From: Palleronia caenipelagi
GTDB lineage: Bacteria > Pseudomonadota > Alphaproteobacteria > Rhodobacterales > Rhodobacteraceae
Assembly: GCF_007004065.1 (NCBI RefSeq)
Contig: NZ_VFSV01000007.1
Coordinates: forward strand, 96,157 to 160,156
Direction of reading: 5' to 3'
DNA length: 64,000 nucleotides
Notes under the pieces: generated by a model
What the model saw: only the letters and a program-made list of their open reading frames with translations
Told to the model about the DNA's origin: nothing
Databases searched by the model: none
Program-made: the position numbers and the translations under genes
Part shown: one piece after another, positions 45,489 through 53,952 of the stretch
How positions within the stretch are numbered: the first letter of the stretch is position 1
Layout of the letters: every line of letters starts with the position of its first letter

Positions 45489-45534
45489 AAATTGACGTAG
45501 TCAGACGTTACGTAAAATCACGTTGCGTCAATTT
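45489..45534. promoter_or_regulatory. Inverted repeat with palindromic core between the two MerR genes
   Basis: Perfect 9-base arms AAATTGACG (45489-45497) and CGTCAATTT (45526-45534) enclose a perfect TTACGTAA palindrome (45508-45515) plus further ACGT steps. Each arm contains a TTGACG usable as a -35 element, one on each strand. Sits 59 bases before the MerR 1 start. Probable operator/promoter for the MerR 1-dehydrogenase transcript; which MerR protein reads it is unknown. Confidence 0.65.
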
Positions 45535-45538
45535 CACC

Positions 45539-45934
45539 TCAGGCAGTTTCAGAGGAAACCGGGGCGCCCGTTTCCAGCATCGCCGCGATCTGGTCACGAT
45601 TTTCCTGAAGCGATTCAATCGATTCCTGTAGAGTCGCCATTTCCGCTTTCAGAGTTTCAAGCTGCTTGTCAGCCGACTCCACCCAGGTCCGCATCTGCGC
45701 CTCATCGCCCTGTTCATCGTAGATTAACAGAAATTGTCGGATCTCTTCGAGGCTGAAACCCCATCGACGACCACGCAGGATGAGCTTCATCCGGGCCACG
45801 TCACGGGGATGGTAGAATCTGGCGCGGCCTTCGCGCTCGGGAGACAGAAGTTCGATATATTCATAATAGCGAAGCGTCCGGGGTGTGACGTCGAATTCGG
45901 CGCACATCTCCTTGAAGGACAATCTTTCAGCCAT
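45539..45934 (-). CDS. MerR-family regulator 2 (paralogue)
   Basis: A 131-residue MerR regulator clearly related to its neighbour: FKEMCAEFDVTPRTLRYYE, RFYHPRDVARMKLILRGRRWGFSLEEIRQFL and a C-terminal coiled coil (about 78-125). No Cys sensor residues beyond one N-terminal Cys. Its ATG has GGAGA upstream. The 222-base gap before it holds two copies of CGTATTTG (45945-45952 and 45961-45968), a possible operator. A local duplication of the regulator is the simplest origin. Confidence 0.92.
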   Translation of the reverse strand: MAERLSFKEMCAEFDVTPRTLRYYEYIELLSPEREGRARFYHPRDVARMKLILRGRRWGFSLEEIRQFLLIYDEQGDEAQMRTWVESADKQLETLKAEMATLQESIESLQENRDQIAAMLETGAPVSSETA

Positions 45935-45944
45935 GTATGCTCTC

Positions 45945-45968
45945 CGTATTTGTGGTTGAGCGTATTTG
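45945..45968. promoter_or_regulatory. Direct repeat CGTATTTG before MerR 2
   Basis: Two identical 8-base boxes with a 16-base period, starting 11 bases upstream of the MerR 2 start codon and overlapping its ribosome site region. The rest of the 222-base gap to 46156 holds only weak hairpins (e.g. CCTTGG/CCAAGG at 46074-46091). Candidate autoregulatory site; unproven. Confidence 0.35.
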
Positions 45969-46156
45969 ATAACGGGCAGATTACGCGCAGAGTTCCCCCC
46001 TCTGGCAAGGGGCGATCTGATTTATTTTCTCATAGTGAGATGCAATCCGGGGTTGATTTTCCGGGAAGCTGACCCTTGGCGCGCTCCAAGGATCAATCTG
46101 GTTGTCGTGGAACTGTCCTGGTTCTAGGTCTGTGCAGAGCAAGTGAAGGAAGAGCC

Positions 46157-46588
46157 ATGTCGGACAGTCAGCCAAATGTGCAGCGGTTCATTGATGCCTT
46201 GCCCCACGCCTGCGATTTGGGCCTGCAGGCTGAGCCGGGCTGCGGGGGAGGCGTGGCCCGGATGTCCATGCCCTATGACCCGAAAATCGTTGGCGATCCA
46301 CGCAGCGGCGTGATCCACGGCGGCGCGGTGTCGGCGCTGATGGATACCTGCAGCGGGGCGGCGGTTTTGTCCCATCCCGACTATGTTGGGGCCACGGCAA
46401 CGCTGGACCTGCGGATCGATTACATGCGCCCGGCCACCCCCGGTCAGACCATCCATGCACGAGCCGAATGTTACCATGTGACCCGCTCAGTCGCTTTCGT
46501 CCGGGTAACAGCCCATGACGATCTGAGCGATCCGCCGGTGGCCAGCGGCCATGGGGCGTTCACCATGACCCATGGAGCCAAATCATGA
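46157..46588 (+). CDS. PaaI-type hot-dog thioesterase 1
   Basis: A 143-residue hot-dog-fold acyl-CoA thioesterase. The active-site helix is preceded by IHGGAVSALMDTCSGAAV, with the conserved DLRIDYMRPATPGQTI strand. ATG 46157 has GAAGGAAGAG upstream; an earlier in-frame start at 46076 has a poor context. Overlaps the next thioesterase gene by four bases. It may release CoA from dead-end acyl-CoAs produced by the divergent beta-oxidation locus. Confidence 0.92.
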   Translation: MSDSQPNVQRFIDALPHACDLGLQAEPGCGGGVARMSMPYDPKIVGDPRSGVIHGGAVSALMDTCSGAAVLSHPDYVGATATLDLRIDYMRPATPGQTIHARAECYHVTRSVAFVRVTAHDDLSDPPVASGHGAFTMTHGAKS

Positions 46589-47097
46589 GCCGTCCTGCCC
46601 CCGAACCCGTCCATGTGGTCAAACAGCGCCGGGATTCGGCGCTGCAGGCGCTGGTCTCGGGCATTCCCTATCTCAACCATCTGGGAATCCGGTTCGAGCG
46701 GCGTGGGGATGAGCTGACGGCGCTGCTGCCATTCTCCGAAAAACTCATTGGCAACCCCCTCCTGCCCGCGCTTCATGGGGGTGTGACGGCGGCGTTTCTG
46801 GAGACGACCGCCACCATCGAACTGGCATGGACGCAGCTCTGGGCAGAGATCGAGAGCGGGGAGCTCGACCCGGTCACGCTCGATCCCGAGAGCCTGCCGA
46901 GGATGCCGAAAACCATCGATTTTACCATCGACTACCTGCGCACGGGCCTGCCTCGCGATGCCTATGCTCGCGCGCGGATCGTCCGCTCGGGGCGGCGCTA
47001 CGCCAGTGTTCAAGTCGAGGCGTGGCAGGACAATCGCAACAAGCTCTTTGCCCAGGCCACCGGGCACTTCCTGATGCCGCAAAGCCGCGATGGCTGA
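46585..47097 (+). CDS. PaaI-type hot-dog thioesterase 2
   Basis: A 170-residue hot-dog thioesterase, more divergent than its partner: LHGGVTAAFLETTATIEL at the active-site helix and TIDFTIDYLRTGLPRD in the central strand. An insertion (about residues 88-105, AEIESGELDPVTLDPES) is unusual. It is coupled to thioesterase 1 (ATGA) and overlaps the MATE gene by eight bases. Two related but unequal hot-dog proteins may pair as a heteromer. Confidence 0.9.
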   Translation: MSRPAPEPVHVVKQRRDSALQALVSGIPYLNHLGIRFERRGDELTALLPFSEKLIGNPLLPALHGGVTAAFLETTATIELAWTQLWAEIESGELDPVTLDPESLPRMPKTIDFTIDYLRTGLPRDAYARARIVRSGRRYASVQVEAWQDNRNKLFAQATGHFLMPQSRDG

Positions 47098-48400
47098 CGT
47101 CACTGAGGTCACCCACCGCCGGGTGCTGGCGGTGGCGCTGCCCATCGTCCTTTCCAACGCGTCTGTGCCGATCCTCGGAACGGTCGATACGGGTGTGGTC
47201 GGGCAGATGGGCGAGGCCGCGCCCATCGGTGCGGTCGGGATCGGCGCGATCATCCTGACCGGGATCTACTGGATCTTCGGGTTCCTGCGCATGGGGACCA
47301 CCGGCTTTGCCTCGCAGGCCATCGGGCGCGGGGACGGGGCCGAGACCTCGGCGATCCTGATGCGCGGTCTGGGTCTCGCCGCCGTCGCCGGGGCAGGGCT
47401 GATCCTGTTGCAGGTGCCGCTCTTCTGGCTGGCTTTTCAGGTTTCGCCCGCCAGCGCCCGGGTCGAGGAGTTGGCCCGCGACTACATGGCCATCCGTATT
47501 TTCTCCGCGCCCGCCATCATCGCCGTCTATGCCCTGACCGGCTGGCTCATCGCTGCCGAGCGCACGCGGGCTGTGTTCGCCATCCAGATCGTCATGAACG
47601 GGCTGAATATCCTGCTGGATCTCTTGTTCGTTCTGCAACTGGGCTGGGGAGTGGAGGGCGTTGCCATCGCGACCTTCATCGCCGAGTGGTCGGGCGCGGC
47701 GCTGGGCCTGTGGTTCTGCCGCGATGCGTTCCGTCATCCGGCCTGGCGGGACAGGGCGCGTTTGCTCGATCCCGCGAAACTCCGGCGCTTTGCGCAGGTG
47801 AACACCGACATCATGATCCGGTCGATGCTGCTGCAGGCGATCTTTATCAGCTTTCTGCTGCTTGGTGGCAGGTTCGGGGATGTGACGCTGGCCGCCAATC
47901 AGGTGCTGCTGCAATTTCTCTACATCACCGCCTACGGGATGGACGGATTTGCCTTTGCGGTCGAGGCCATTGTCGGCTCCGCGCTGGGGCAGGGGCGGCG
48001 TGATCTGTTCCGCCGTGGCGCGCTGCTCTGCGCGTTCTGGAGCGGCGTGATCGGCGTGACCATGGCTGTCGCCTTCTCCCTGTTCGGTGGCCATCTCATC
48101 GACCTGATGAGTACCGATCCGGAGGTGCGGGAGGCGGCGCGGCGGTTCCTGCCCTACATGGTCGCCGCCCCGATTCTTGGCTGGGCCGCCTGGATTCTCG
48201 ACGGCATTTTTATCGGCGCGATCCGGACAAAGGACATGCGCAACATGATGCTGCTGTCCTTCGCAGTCTACGCGCTGGCCTTGCTGGCGCTGCTGCCGGT
48301 GGGCAACCACGGTTTGTGGCTGGCTTTTCTCATCAGCTTTGTGGTGCGGGGGCTGACCCTTGGCAGCCGCTATCCCGCCTTGGAGGCCTCGGTGGGCTGA
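47090..48400 (+). CDS. MATE-family efflux transporter
   Basis: A 436-residue antiporter with twelve hydrophobic segments. MATE landmarks: ALPIVLSNASVPILGTVDTG in helix 1, GFLRMGTTGFASQAIGRGD, and the duplicated half DGFAFAVEAIVGSALGQGRRD. It resembles the DinF-like branch. Exported substrate is unknown. The start overlaps the upstream thioesterase stop by eight bases. Convergent with pyrD. Confidence 0.93.
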   Translation: MADVTEVTHRRVLAVALPIVLSNASVPILGTVDTGVVGQMGEAAPIGAVGIGAIILTGIYWIFGFLRMGTTGFASQAIGRGDGAETSAILMRGLGLAAVAGAGLILLQVPLFWLAFQVSPASARVEELARDYMAIRIFSAPAIIAVYALTGWLIAAERTRAVFAIQIVMNGLNILLDLLFVLQLGWGVEGVAIATFIAEWSGAALGLWFCRDAFRHPAWRDRARLLDPAKLRRFAQVNTDIMIRSMLLQAIFISFLLLGGRFGDVTLAANQVLLQFLYITAYGMDGFAFAVEAIVGSALGQGRRDLFRRGALLCAFWSGVIGVTMAVAFSLFGGHLIDLMSTDPEVREAARRFLPYMVAAPILGWAAWILDGIFIGAIRTKDMRNMMLLSFAVYALALLALLPVGNHGLWLAFLISFVVRGLTLGSRYPALEASVG

Positions 48401-48410
48401 GCCTCAGCCC
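48394..48410. repeat. Palindrome holding both stop codons of convergent genes
   Basis: GGGCTGAG, one C, then CTCAGCCC. The MATE stop (TGA, 48398-48400) and the pyrD stop (complement of TCA, 48404-48406) lie symmetrically in the arms, three bases apart. As RNA it gives a 6-bp stem with a 5-base loop on either strand. Confidence 0.6.
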
Positions 48411-49450
48411 AGCCACCTCTCCCGGTCCGTTCCCACTGCGTCGGACACATGGGCGAAGCCATCGGTCGCCAGCAGATCGTCGAGCCCCCGGGCGATCTCG
48501 GCGGCCAGCGACAGCCCGCCATAGATCAGCGCCGTGTAGAGCTGCACCGCCGAGGCCCCGGCGCGGATCTTGGCATAGGCGTCCGCCGCCGAAGCGATCC
48601 CGCCCACGCCGATCAGCGGCAGGTCGGTCATGGTGGACAGATGCGCGAGAATCCGGGTCGAGGGCGCAAAAAGCGGCACGCCCGAGAGCCCGCCGGTCTC
48701 GCCCCGGTGTACTGATTGCAGCCCGTCGCGGGACAGCGTCGTGTTGGTGGCGATGATCGCCGCGACGCCGGTTTCTTCGGCCACCTGCGCGATTTCCTTT
48801 AGCGCAGAGAGGTCCAGATCCGGCGCGATCTTCAACAGGATCGGCAGGCCGCGCGTATTGGCCTCCATCACGCCCCGCAGCAGGGCCGACAGCGCCTCCG
48901 CGCCCTGCAGGTCCCGCAGCTTTTCGGTGTTGGGGGAGGACACGTTGACAGTGGCAAAGTCGATATGCGCCGCCGTCGCCTCCAGCACCCGGGCGAAATC
49001 GCCGGGGCGGTCGGTGCTGTCCTTGTTCGCGCCGAGATTCAGGCCGCGCGGGATCTCGGTGGGCGCCTTGTCCAGCCGCTCCGCGATGACCTCCGCGCCA
49101 TCATTGTTAAAGCCGTAGCGGTTGATCACCGCCCGGTCTTCCGGCAGCCGGAAGGAGCGGGGGCGCGCATTGCCGGGCTGGGGGCGCGGCGTGGCGGCGC
49201 CAACTTCGAGAAAGCCGAACCCCGCCCGCGATAGGGGCTGAACGGCCTCGGCATTCTTGTCAAACCCGGCGGCAAGCCCGACCGGGTTCGGCAGATCAAG
49301 CCCCGCCACCCGCGTGCGCAGCCGGTCCGAGGTGACGCAACCACTCATGGGTACCAACCCCGAGCGCAGGGCGCGCAGGCCAATATTATGGGCAGTCTCC
49401 GAGGAGAGGCGATGCAGGGTCAGGATGCCCAGCCGTTCCATCATGTTCAT
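48404..49450 (-). CDS. pyrD: Dihydroorotate dehydrogenase (quinone), class 2
   Basis: Membrane-associated flavoenzyme of pyrimidine synthesis, 348 residues, oxidising dihydroorotate with quinone. The short N-terminal amphipathic helix ([18 protein letters not shown]) is the class 2 membrane attachment. Motifs: [31 protein letters not shown] with the catalytic Ser, and [13 protein letters not shown] for FMN phosphate binding. The start overlaps the DUF952 stop by four bases. Confidence 0.97.
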   Translation of the reverse strand: MNMMERLGILTLHRLSSETAHNIGLRALRSGLVPMSGCVTSDRLRTRVAGLDLPNPVGLAAGFDKNAEAVQPLSRAGFGFLEVGAATPRPQPGNARPRSFRLPEDRAVINRYGFNNDGAEVIAERLDKAPTEIPRGLNLGANKDSTDRPGDFARVLEATAAHIDFATVNVSSPNTEKLRDLQGAEALSALLRGVMEANTRGLPILLKIAPDLDLSALKEIAQVAEETGVAAIIATNTTLSRDGLQSVHRGETGGLSGVPLFAPSTRILAHLSTMTDLPLIGVGGIASAADAYAKIRAGASAVQLYTALIYGGLSLAAEIARGLDDLLATDGFAHVSDAVGTDRERWLG

Positions 49451-49782
49451 TCTTTGCCCTCCAGAAGCTGCGTGACGCCGGTTGTCGGGATCGGCGCGTG
49501 CCAGAGCACCTCTTCCCGGTTCAACTCGCGATAAAGATGCGGAAACTCTTGCCCTCCGCGCGATATTTCCCAGCGCAGCGCGTCGCCCAACGCATCGGTC
49601 TCCAGCGCCGCGAGGATCAGCTCGGTCTCGCCCGCAAAGTGCTTTTCTAGCGTCTTGGGCGTCTGGTCGGCGGTGGAGAAATGAATGAAGCCGTCGCGCA
49701 CGTCATCCGCCGAACCCGCCGTGGCGCCACTCCGGTCTAGCACGTCCCACTCCGCCTGCCGAAAGATTTTGTAGACCTGCAT
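49447..49782 (-). CDS. DUF952 domain protein
   Basis: A 111-residue cytosolic protein of family DUF952, recognised by [12 protein letters not shown] at the start, [20 protein letters not shown] in the middle and [14 protein letters not shown] near the end. Function unknown; the fold is related to ADP-ribosyl-type/glutathione-transferase-like small domains in some descriptions, which I cannot confirm. Placed directly before pyrD and coupled to it. The chosen start is ATG 49782; an earlier one at 49848 adds no family sequence. Confidence 0.9.
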   Translation of the reverse strand: MQVYKIFRQAEWDVLDRSGATAGSADDVRDGFIHFSTADQTPKTLEKHFAGETELILAALETDALGDALRWEISRGGQEFPHLYRELNREEVLWHAPIPTTGVTQLLEGKE

Positions 49783-49923
49783 CCGCTCCCCCACGCTTTG
49801 TTGCGCGGTGCCTACAGCAAGTTCGCGGCGATTGGGAAGGGGGGGCACTCGGGCGCCTGAGATTGACGAAAAGCGGCCGGTTCGTCATCAGCGCAAAGAT
49901 AACGGCCCTTTCGAAGGGACGCC

Positions 49924-52746
49924 TTACGCCCCCGCCCGCTCGACCCCTTTGGCAATTGCTTCCCGCAGTTTCTTTTCCAGCGCTTTTTGCTTCGCCTCGG
50001 TGTGGATCTTCAGGCCAAACATGTCCTTGACGTAGAAGGTGTCCACCGCCTGCTCACCATAGGTGGCGATGATGGCGGAGGTGATCGAGATGTTGTTATT
50101 CGCCAGCACCCGCGTGAGATCGTGCAGGAGGCCGGGGCGGTCGCGGGTATCGACCTCGATCAGGGTGTAGATTTCGGAGCCTTCATTGTCGAAGGAGATC
50201 GAGGTCGGCACGCGGAAACCCCGTTCGCGCTTCTTGATCTTGCCGTGGGTCTCCATGGCCACGGAGGTAATGACCTCGCCCGCCAGCGTTTTCTTGATCG
50301 TCCTCCGCAGGCGGTCGAGCCGGGTGGGGTCATAAGGGTGGCCGTCCCCGTCCTGCACCCAGAAGATCGGCGTCGCGTAACCGTCTTTGGAGGTGTAGGT
50401 GTTGGCATCCACCACATTCGCCCCTGCGAGAGCCAAAGCGCCTGCAAGGCGTGAGAAGATACCGGGGTGATCCACCAGCGCAAAGCAGATCCGCGTGGCG
50501 TCCCGGTCGGCGTCGGCCTGGATATCAATGCGGATCTCGTCATCACCGATATTGCGTAAGAGTCGGGCAAAGGTCTCGTGGGCTTCCAGCCTGAGGCCCT
50601 GCCAATAGGGCGGGTAATGGCGCTGTGTCTCGGTGCGCAGGTCCTTGGCGGGCCAGTCGGCCAGCGCCTCGCGCAGCCTTTTGCGGGCCTCTTCGCCGCG
50701 GGTCTCGCGGTTTAAGGCCTCCATGCCGTTTTCCAGCGCGTAGGCGGTCTCGCGGTGAAGGTCGCGCAGGAGCTGGGCCTTCCAGTTATTCCAGACGCCG
50801 GGTCCCACGCCGCGAATGTCGCAGACCGTCAAGACCGTTAGCAGGTCGAGGCGCTTGCGGGTCTTCACCGCCTTGGCGAAGTCACGGATGGTGCGCGGGT
50901 CGGAGAGGTCGCGTTTTTGCGCCATGTCGGACATCAGTAGGTGATAGCGCACCAGCCATTCCACCGTTTCGGTGTCGGCCTTGCTCAGCCCCAGGCGCGG
51001 GCAGATCTTGCGGGCGATACGCGCACCGACAACCGAGTGATCCTCGTCTCGGCCCTTGCCGATATCGTGCAGCAGCAGCGCGGCATAGAGCACCTTGCGG
51101 TTTACGCCCTCTTCAAGGATCCGGCTCGACAGGGGCAGGTCCTCGACCAGTTCGCCCGCCTCGATCTTGGCGAGGTTGGTGACCACCTGAATGGTATGCT
51201 CGTCCACCGTGTAATGGTGATACATGTTGAACTGCATCATCGCCACAATGGGCTCGAACTCGGGGATGAAAGCCGACAGGAGCCCCAGTTCGTTCATTCG
51301 CCTGAGCGCCCGTTCGGGGTTGCCGTGGGTCAGCAGGAGCCGCCAGAAGATCCGCTTGGCTTCCGCGCTGGTGCGATAGGCGTCGTCGATCAGGTCGAGA
51401 TTGGCTGAGATCAGGCGCATGGCTTCGGGGTGCAGCAGCGTGCCGGTGCGCAGGGCTTCGTCAAAGATCCGCAGGATGTTCAGCGGGTCGTCCATGGCGC
51501 TGTCAGGATCGGCAAAGTCCAGCCGACCGTGCTTAACCACATATCCCTTTCTGGTGCGGCGACGGCGCAGGAGGCCCAGCAGACCGGGGGCTTCTTTCTT
51601 TTGCGACACTTCCAGCGCGGTCAGCAGAATCCGTGTGAGTTCGCCGACCCGCGTGGCATGGCGAAAGAAGTCCTGCATAAAATGCTCGACTGCCCGGCGT
51701 CCTTTGGAATCCGTGTAGCCCATGCGGTCGGCGACCTCGATTTGCAGATCGAAGGTCAGCTGATCGCTGGCACGCCCGGTCAACAGATGCAGGTGGCAGC
51801 GGACTGCGAGCAGGAAGCTCTCGGCCTTGATGAATTTCTCGAATTCCTCGGCAGAATAGGTGCCGGTGCCCACCAGATCGGATACGTCCTGAACGTGATT
51901 GACGTATTTGGCGATCCAGAACAGCGTCTGGAGATCGCGCAAGCCGCCCTTGCCTTCCTTCACATTCGGCTCGACCACATAGCGCTGGCCGCCCTGTTTC
52001 TTGTGACGGTCCGAGCGTTCGGCGAGTTTGGCGGTGATAAATTCGGCTTCGGTGCCGGTAAAGAGGTCGCTCCACAAAGTCTCCGACAGCTCCTCGGCCA
52101 AAGGGCCATGACCGCAAAGATACCGGTGTTCGAGCAGTGCAGTGCGGATGGTGATGTCGTCGCGTCCCAGCCGGATACATTCGGTGACCGTGCGACTGGC
52201 ATGACCGACTTTCAGCTTGAGATCCCAGAGGATATAGAGCGTGGACTCGACCACGCTCTCGATCCAGCCGGTCATTTTCCATGGCAGCAGGAACAGAAGG
52301 TCCACGTCAGAAAAGGGCGCCATCTCGGCGCGCCCGTAGCCGCCGACGGCCAGAACGGCGATGCGTTCGCCTTCCGTCGGGTTTGGGTTCGGATGCAGAT
52401 GGGTCGTGACCACCTGATAAACCGTGTTGACCACACGATCGGTGAGCCACGAATAGGAGGACACCGTGGCCCGCGAGGCCCTCGGGTCGGCGGTAAAGGC
52501 CTCCGCGATGGCGGCGCGCCCGTCTTTCAGAGTTGCCTTAAGGACTTGGACGGCAGCTTTGCGGATGACGGCAGCGGTCGGATCCTCTCCGGCAACCGCG
52601 AGGATCTCGGCCATGACGGCCTCGGGGCGAAACAACACCTCCTCGGGAACCACCAGCTCCGAAGGGAGCCGGTGACTGTCATCGGGACCAGCGGTCTCAG
52701 AAACCGGCACGGCCGAAATTGCTCGGGGCCGGGGAGATGACGGCAA
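49924..52746 (-). CDS. glnD: [Protein-PII] uridylyltransferase/uridylyl-removing enzyme
   Basis: A 940-residue nitrogen sensor that uridylylates PII when glutamine is low and removes UMP when it is high. The nucleotidyltransferase motif is GGYGRAEMAPFSDVDLLFL; the HD domain carries HYTVDEHTIQ and HDIGKGRDEDHS; two C-terminal ACT domains bind glutamine (LAGALALAGANVVDANTY and DLTRVLANNNISITSAII). The outermost start is a TTG at 52746 with no ribosome site, overlapping the upstream lipoprotein gene by 50 bases; a GTG at 52710 (14-base overlap) is as likely. Confidence 0.96.
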   Translation of the reverse strand: MPSSPRPRAISAVPVSETAGPDDSHRLPSELVVPEEVLFRPEAVMAEILAVAGEDPTAAVIRKAAVQVLKATLKDGRAAIAEAFTADPRASRATVSSYSWLTDRVVNTVYQVVTTHLHPNPNPTEGERIAVLAVGGYGRAEMAPFSDVDLLFLLPWKMTGWIESVVESTLYILWDLKLKVGHASRTVTECIRLGRDDITIRTALLEHRYLCGHGPLAEELSETLWSDLFTGTEAEFITAKLAERSDRHKKQGGQRYVVEPNVKEGKGGLRDLQTLFWIAKYVNHVQDVSDLVGTGTYSAEEFEKFIKAESFLLAVRCHLHLLTGRASDQLTFDLQIEVADRMGYTDSKGRRAVEHFMQDFFRHATRVGELTRILLTALEVSQKKEAPGLLGLLRRRRTRKGYVVKHGRLDFADPDSAMDDPLNILRIFDEALRTGTLLHPEAMRLISANLDLIDDAYRTSAEAKRIFWRLLLTHGNPERALRRMNELGLLSAFIPEFEPIVAMMQFNMYHHYTVDEHTIQVVTNLAKIEAGELVEDLPLSSRILEEGVNRKVLYAALLLHDIGKGRDEDHSVVGARIARKICPRLGLSKADTETVEWLVRYHLLMSDMAQKRDLSDPRTIRDFAKAVKTRKRLDLLTVLTVCDIRGVGPGVWNNWKAQLLRDLHRETAYALENGMEALNRETRGEEARKRLREALADWPAKDLRTETQRHYPPYWQGLRLEAHETFARLLRNIGDDEIRIDIQADADRDATRICFALVDHPGIFSRLAGALALAGANVVDANTYTSKDGYATPIFWVQDGDGHPYDPTRLDRLRRTIKKTLAGEVITSVAMETHGKIKKRERGFRVPTSISFDNEGSEIYTLIEVDTRDRPGLLHDLTRVLANNNISITSAIIATYGEQAVDTFYVKDMFGLKIHTEAKQKALEKKLREAIAKGVERAGA

Positions 52747-53875
52747 CGGAGTTGTTGCGCACCTGAGCCACGGCCAGAGCGCGCTCGGTGGTGCCGTCTC
52801 CCTTCAGGCGGAACGCACCATAAGCGCCGCGGAAGCCGCCGCTCCGGGTGAGGGCCGATCCGGACACCGCATCCCGACGACCGGCGGCCGCCAGCGTGCC
52901 AATGGCTTGCAGAGCGTCGTAGGAGAGGCCCGCGATCGGATGCGGATTAGAGCCGTAAGCCGCGCGGTAGCGGTTCTCGAAATCGTTGGTGGCGTTGGTG
53001 TCGGGCAGAGTGAAGAAACCACCCTGCAGACCCGGCAGAGCCAGTGCTTCTGGGATCGCGTTCCAGCGGGTCAGCCCGAAGGCCGGCGTCTGGCTCGGCG
53101 AGACACCGTTCTCAGGCAGCGTTGTGCTGATCAGCGGCAGGTCGGCGTTCACGCTGGCGGTGAGGAACACGGTTTCAGCGCCCGAACTCTTGATTGCTGC
53201 CGCAATGGCCGGGCCTTTCCCGGTGATGCTCTCCTGCGACAGCGTGTACCCCTGTACGGTTGCCACCTTCAGGCCCGCGCCTTGAGACGCCTTCACGATG
53301 GCATCCCGACCGGCCAGGCCCGAGACGTCGCCGCCATGAACGACAGCGACCGATTTTTTGCCTTGGCTCTTTGCGAAACGAACGAGCCTGTTAGCGGTGT
53401 CGTCGAAGGTCTGACCCATCACAAAGACGTTGCCCCCCGCGACAGACGCGTTGTTGGACAGGGACAGGATGTTGAGGTTTTGCGAAGCGATCACCGGTGT
53501 GATCGCACCGATGGACTGACTATAAAGCGGCCCAACGATGATCTGCGCGTTATCGGCAAGGGCGGATTGCGCCGCGGAGGCTGCACCCGCCGTGGTGCCA
53601 GCGGTGTCATACACCTTGAGGTCGATCTTTGCCCCTTGGAGTGATGCAATGGAGAGCCGGGCCGCGTTTTCCAGCGACCGGGCCACGGGTGCGGCGGAAC
53701 TGTCGCTTTTGGGGATCAGCAGGGCCACCCGCACAGGCTGACCGGGTTCGATTTGCGGGCCTTTCACGCCGCCGGACCCGCCACCGCCAACAGAAATATT
53801 GCCGCAGGCGGCAACAGAAGCCATCATGAGCAGGGCGGCAGCCTGCTTGCGGAACCGGAAGATACGGGCGAACAT
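52697..53875 (-). CDS. LpoA-like penicillin-binding protein activator lipoprotein
   Basis: A 392-residue exported lipoprotein (signal peptide with lipobox SVAAC, then a Gly-rich linker GGGGSGG) with a periplasmic-binding-protein-like domain: VALLIPKSDSSAAPVARSLENAARL, VGPLYSQSIGAI, GQTFDDTANRLVRFAKSQGKK. It corresponds to the C-terminal domain of LpoA, the outer-membrane activator of PBP1a, without the N-terminal TPR domain. The rsmI-lpoA-yraN neighbourhood is the same as in E. coli. Chosen start ATG 53875 has AAGGA upstream; divergent from rsmI. Two copies of AAGGACCC on its strand lie in the 77-base gap. Confidence 0.9.
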   Translation of the reverse strand: MFARIFRFRKQAAALLMMASVAACGNISVGGGGSGGVKGPQIEPGQPVRVALLIPKSDSSAAPVARSLENAARLSIASLQGAKIDLKVYDTAGTTAGAASAAQSALADNAQIIVGPLYSQSIGAITPVIASQNLNILSLSNNASVAGGNVFVMGQTFDDTANRLVRFAKSQGKKSVAVVHGGDVSGLAGRDAIVKASQGAGLKVATVQGYTLSQESITGKGPAIAAAIKSSGAETVFLTASVNADLPLISTTLPENGVSPSQTPAFGLTRWNAIPEALALPGLQGGFFTLPDTNATNDFENRYRAAYGSNPHPIAGLSYDALQAIGTLAAAGRRDAVSGSALTRSGGFRGAYGAFRLKGDGTTERALAVAQVRNNSVAVISPAPSNFGRAGF

Positions 53876-53952
53876 GTGAGGGTCCTTCGCAAAATAACTA
53901 TCGGGGTCCTTACTATGAAAGCTGCTGCGCCCTGTAAATCGAAAGCCTTGCC

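Noticed and set aside
46922..48310. A 462-codon minus-strand frame opposite the MATE gene
   Set aside because: Hydrophilic, repetitive composition mirroring hydrophobic codons on the plus strand; no family features.
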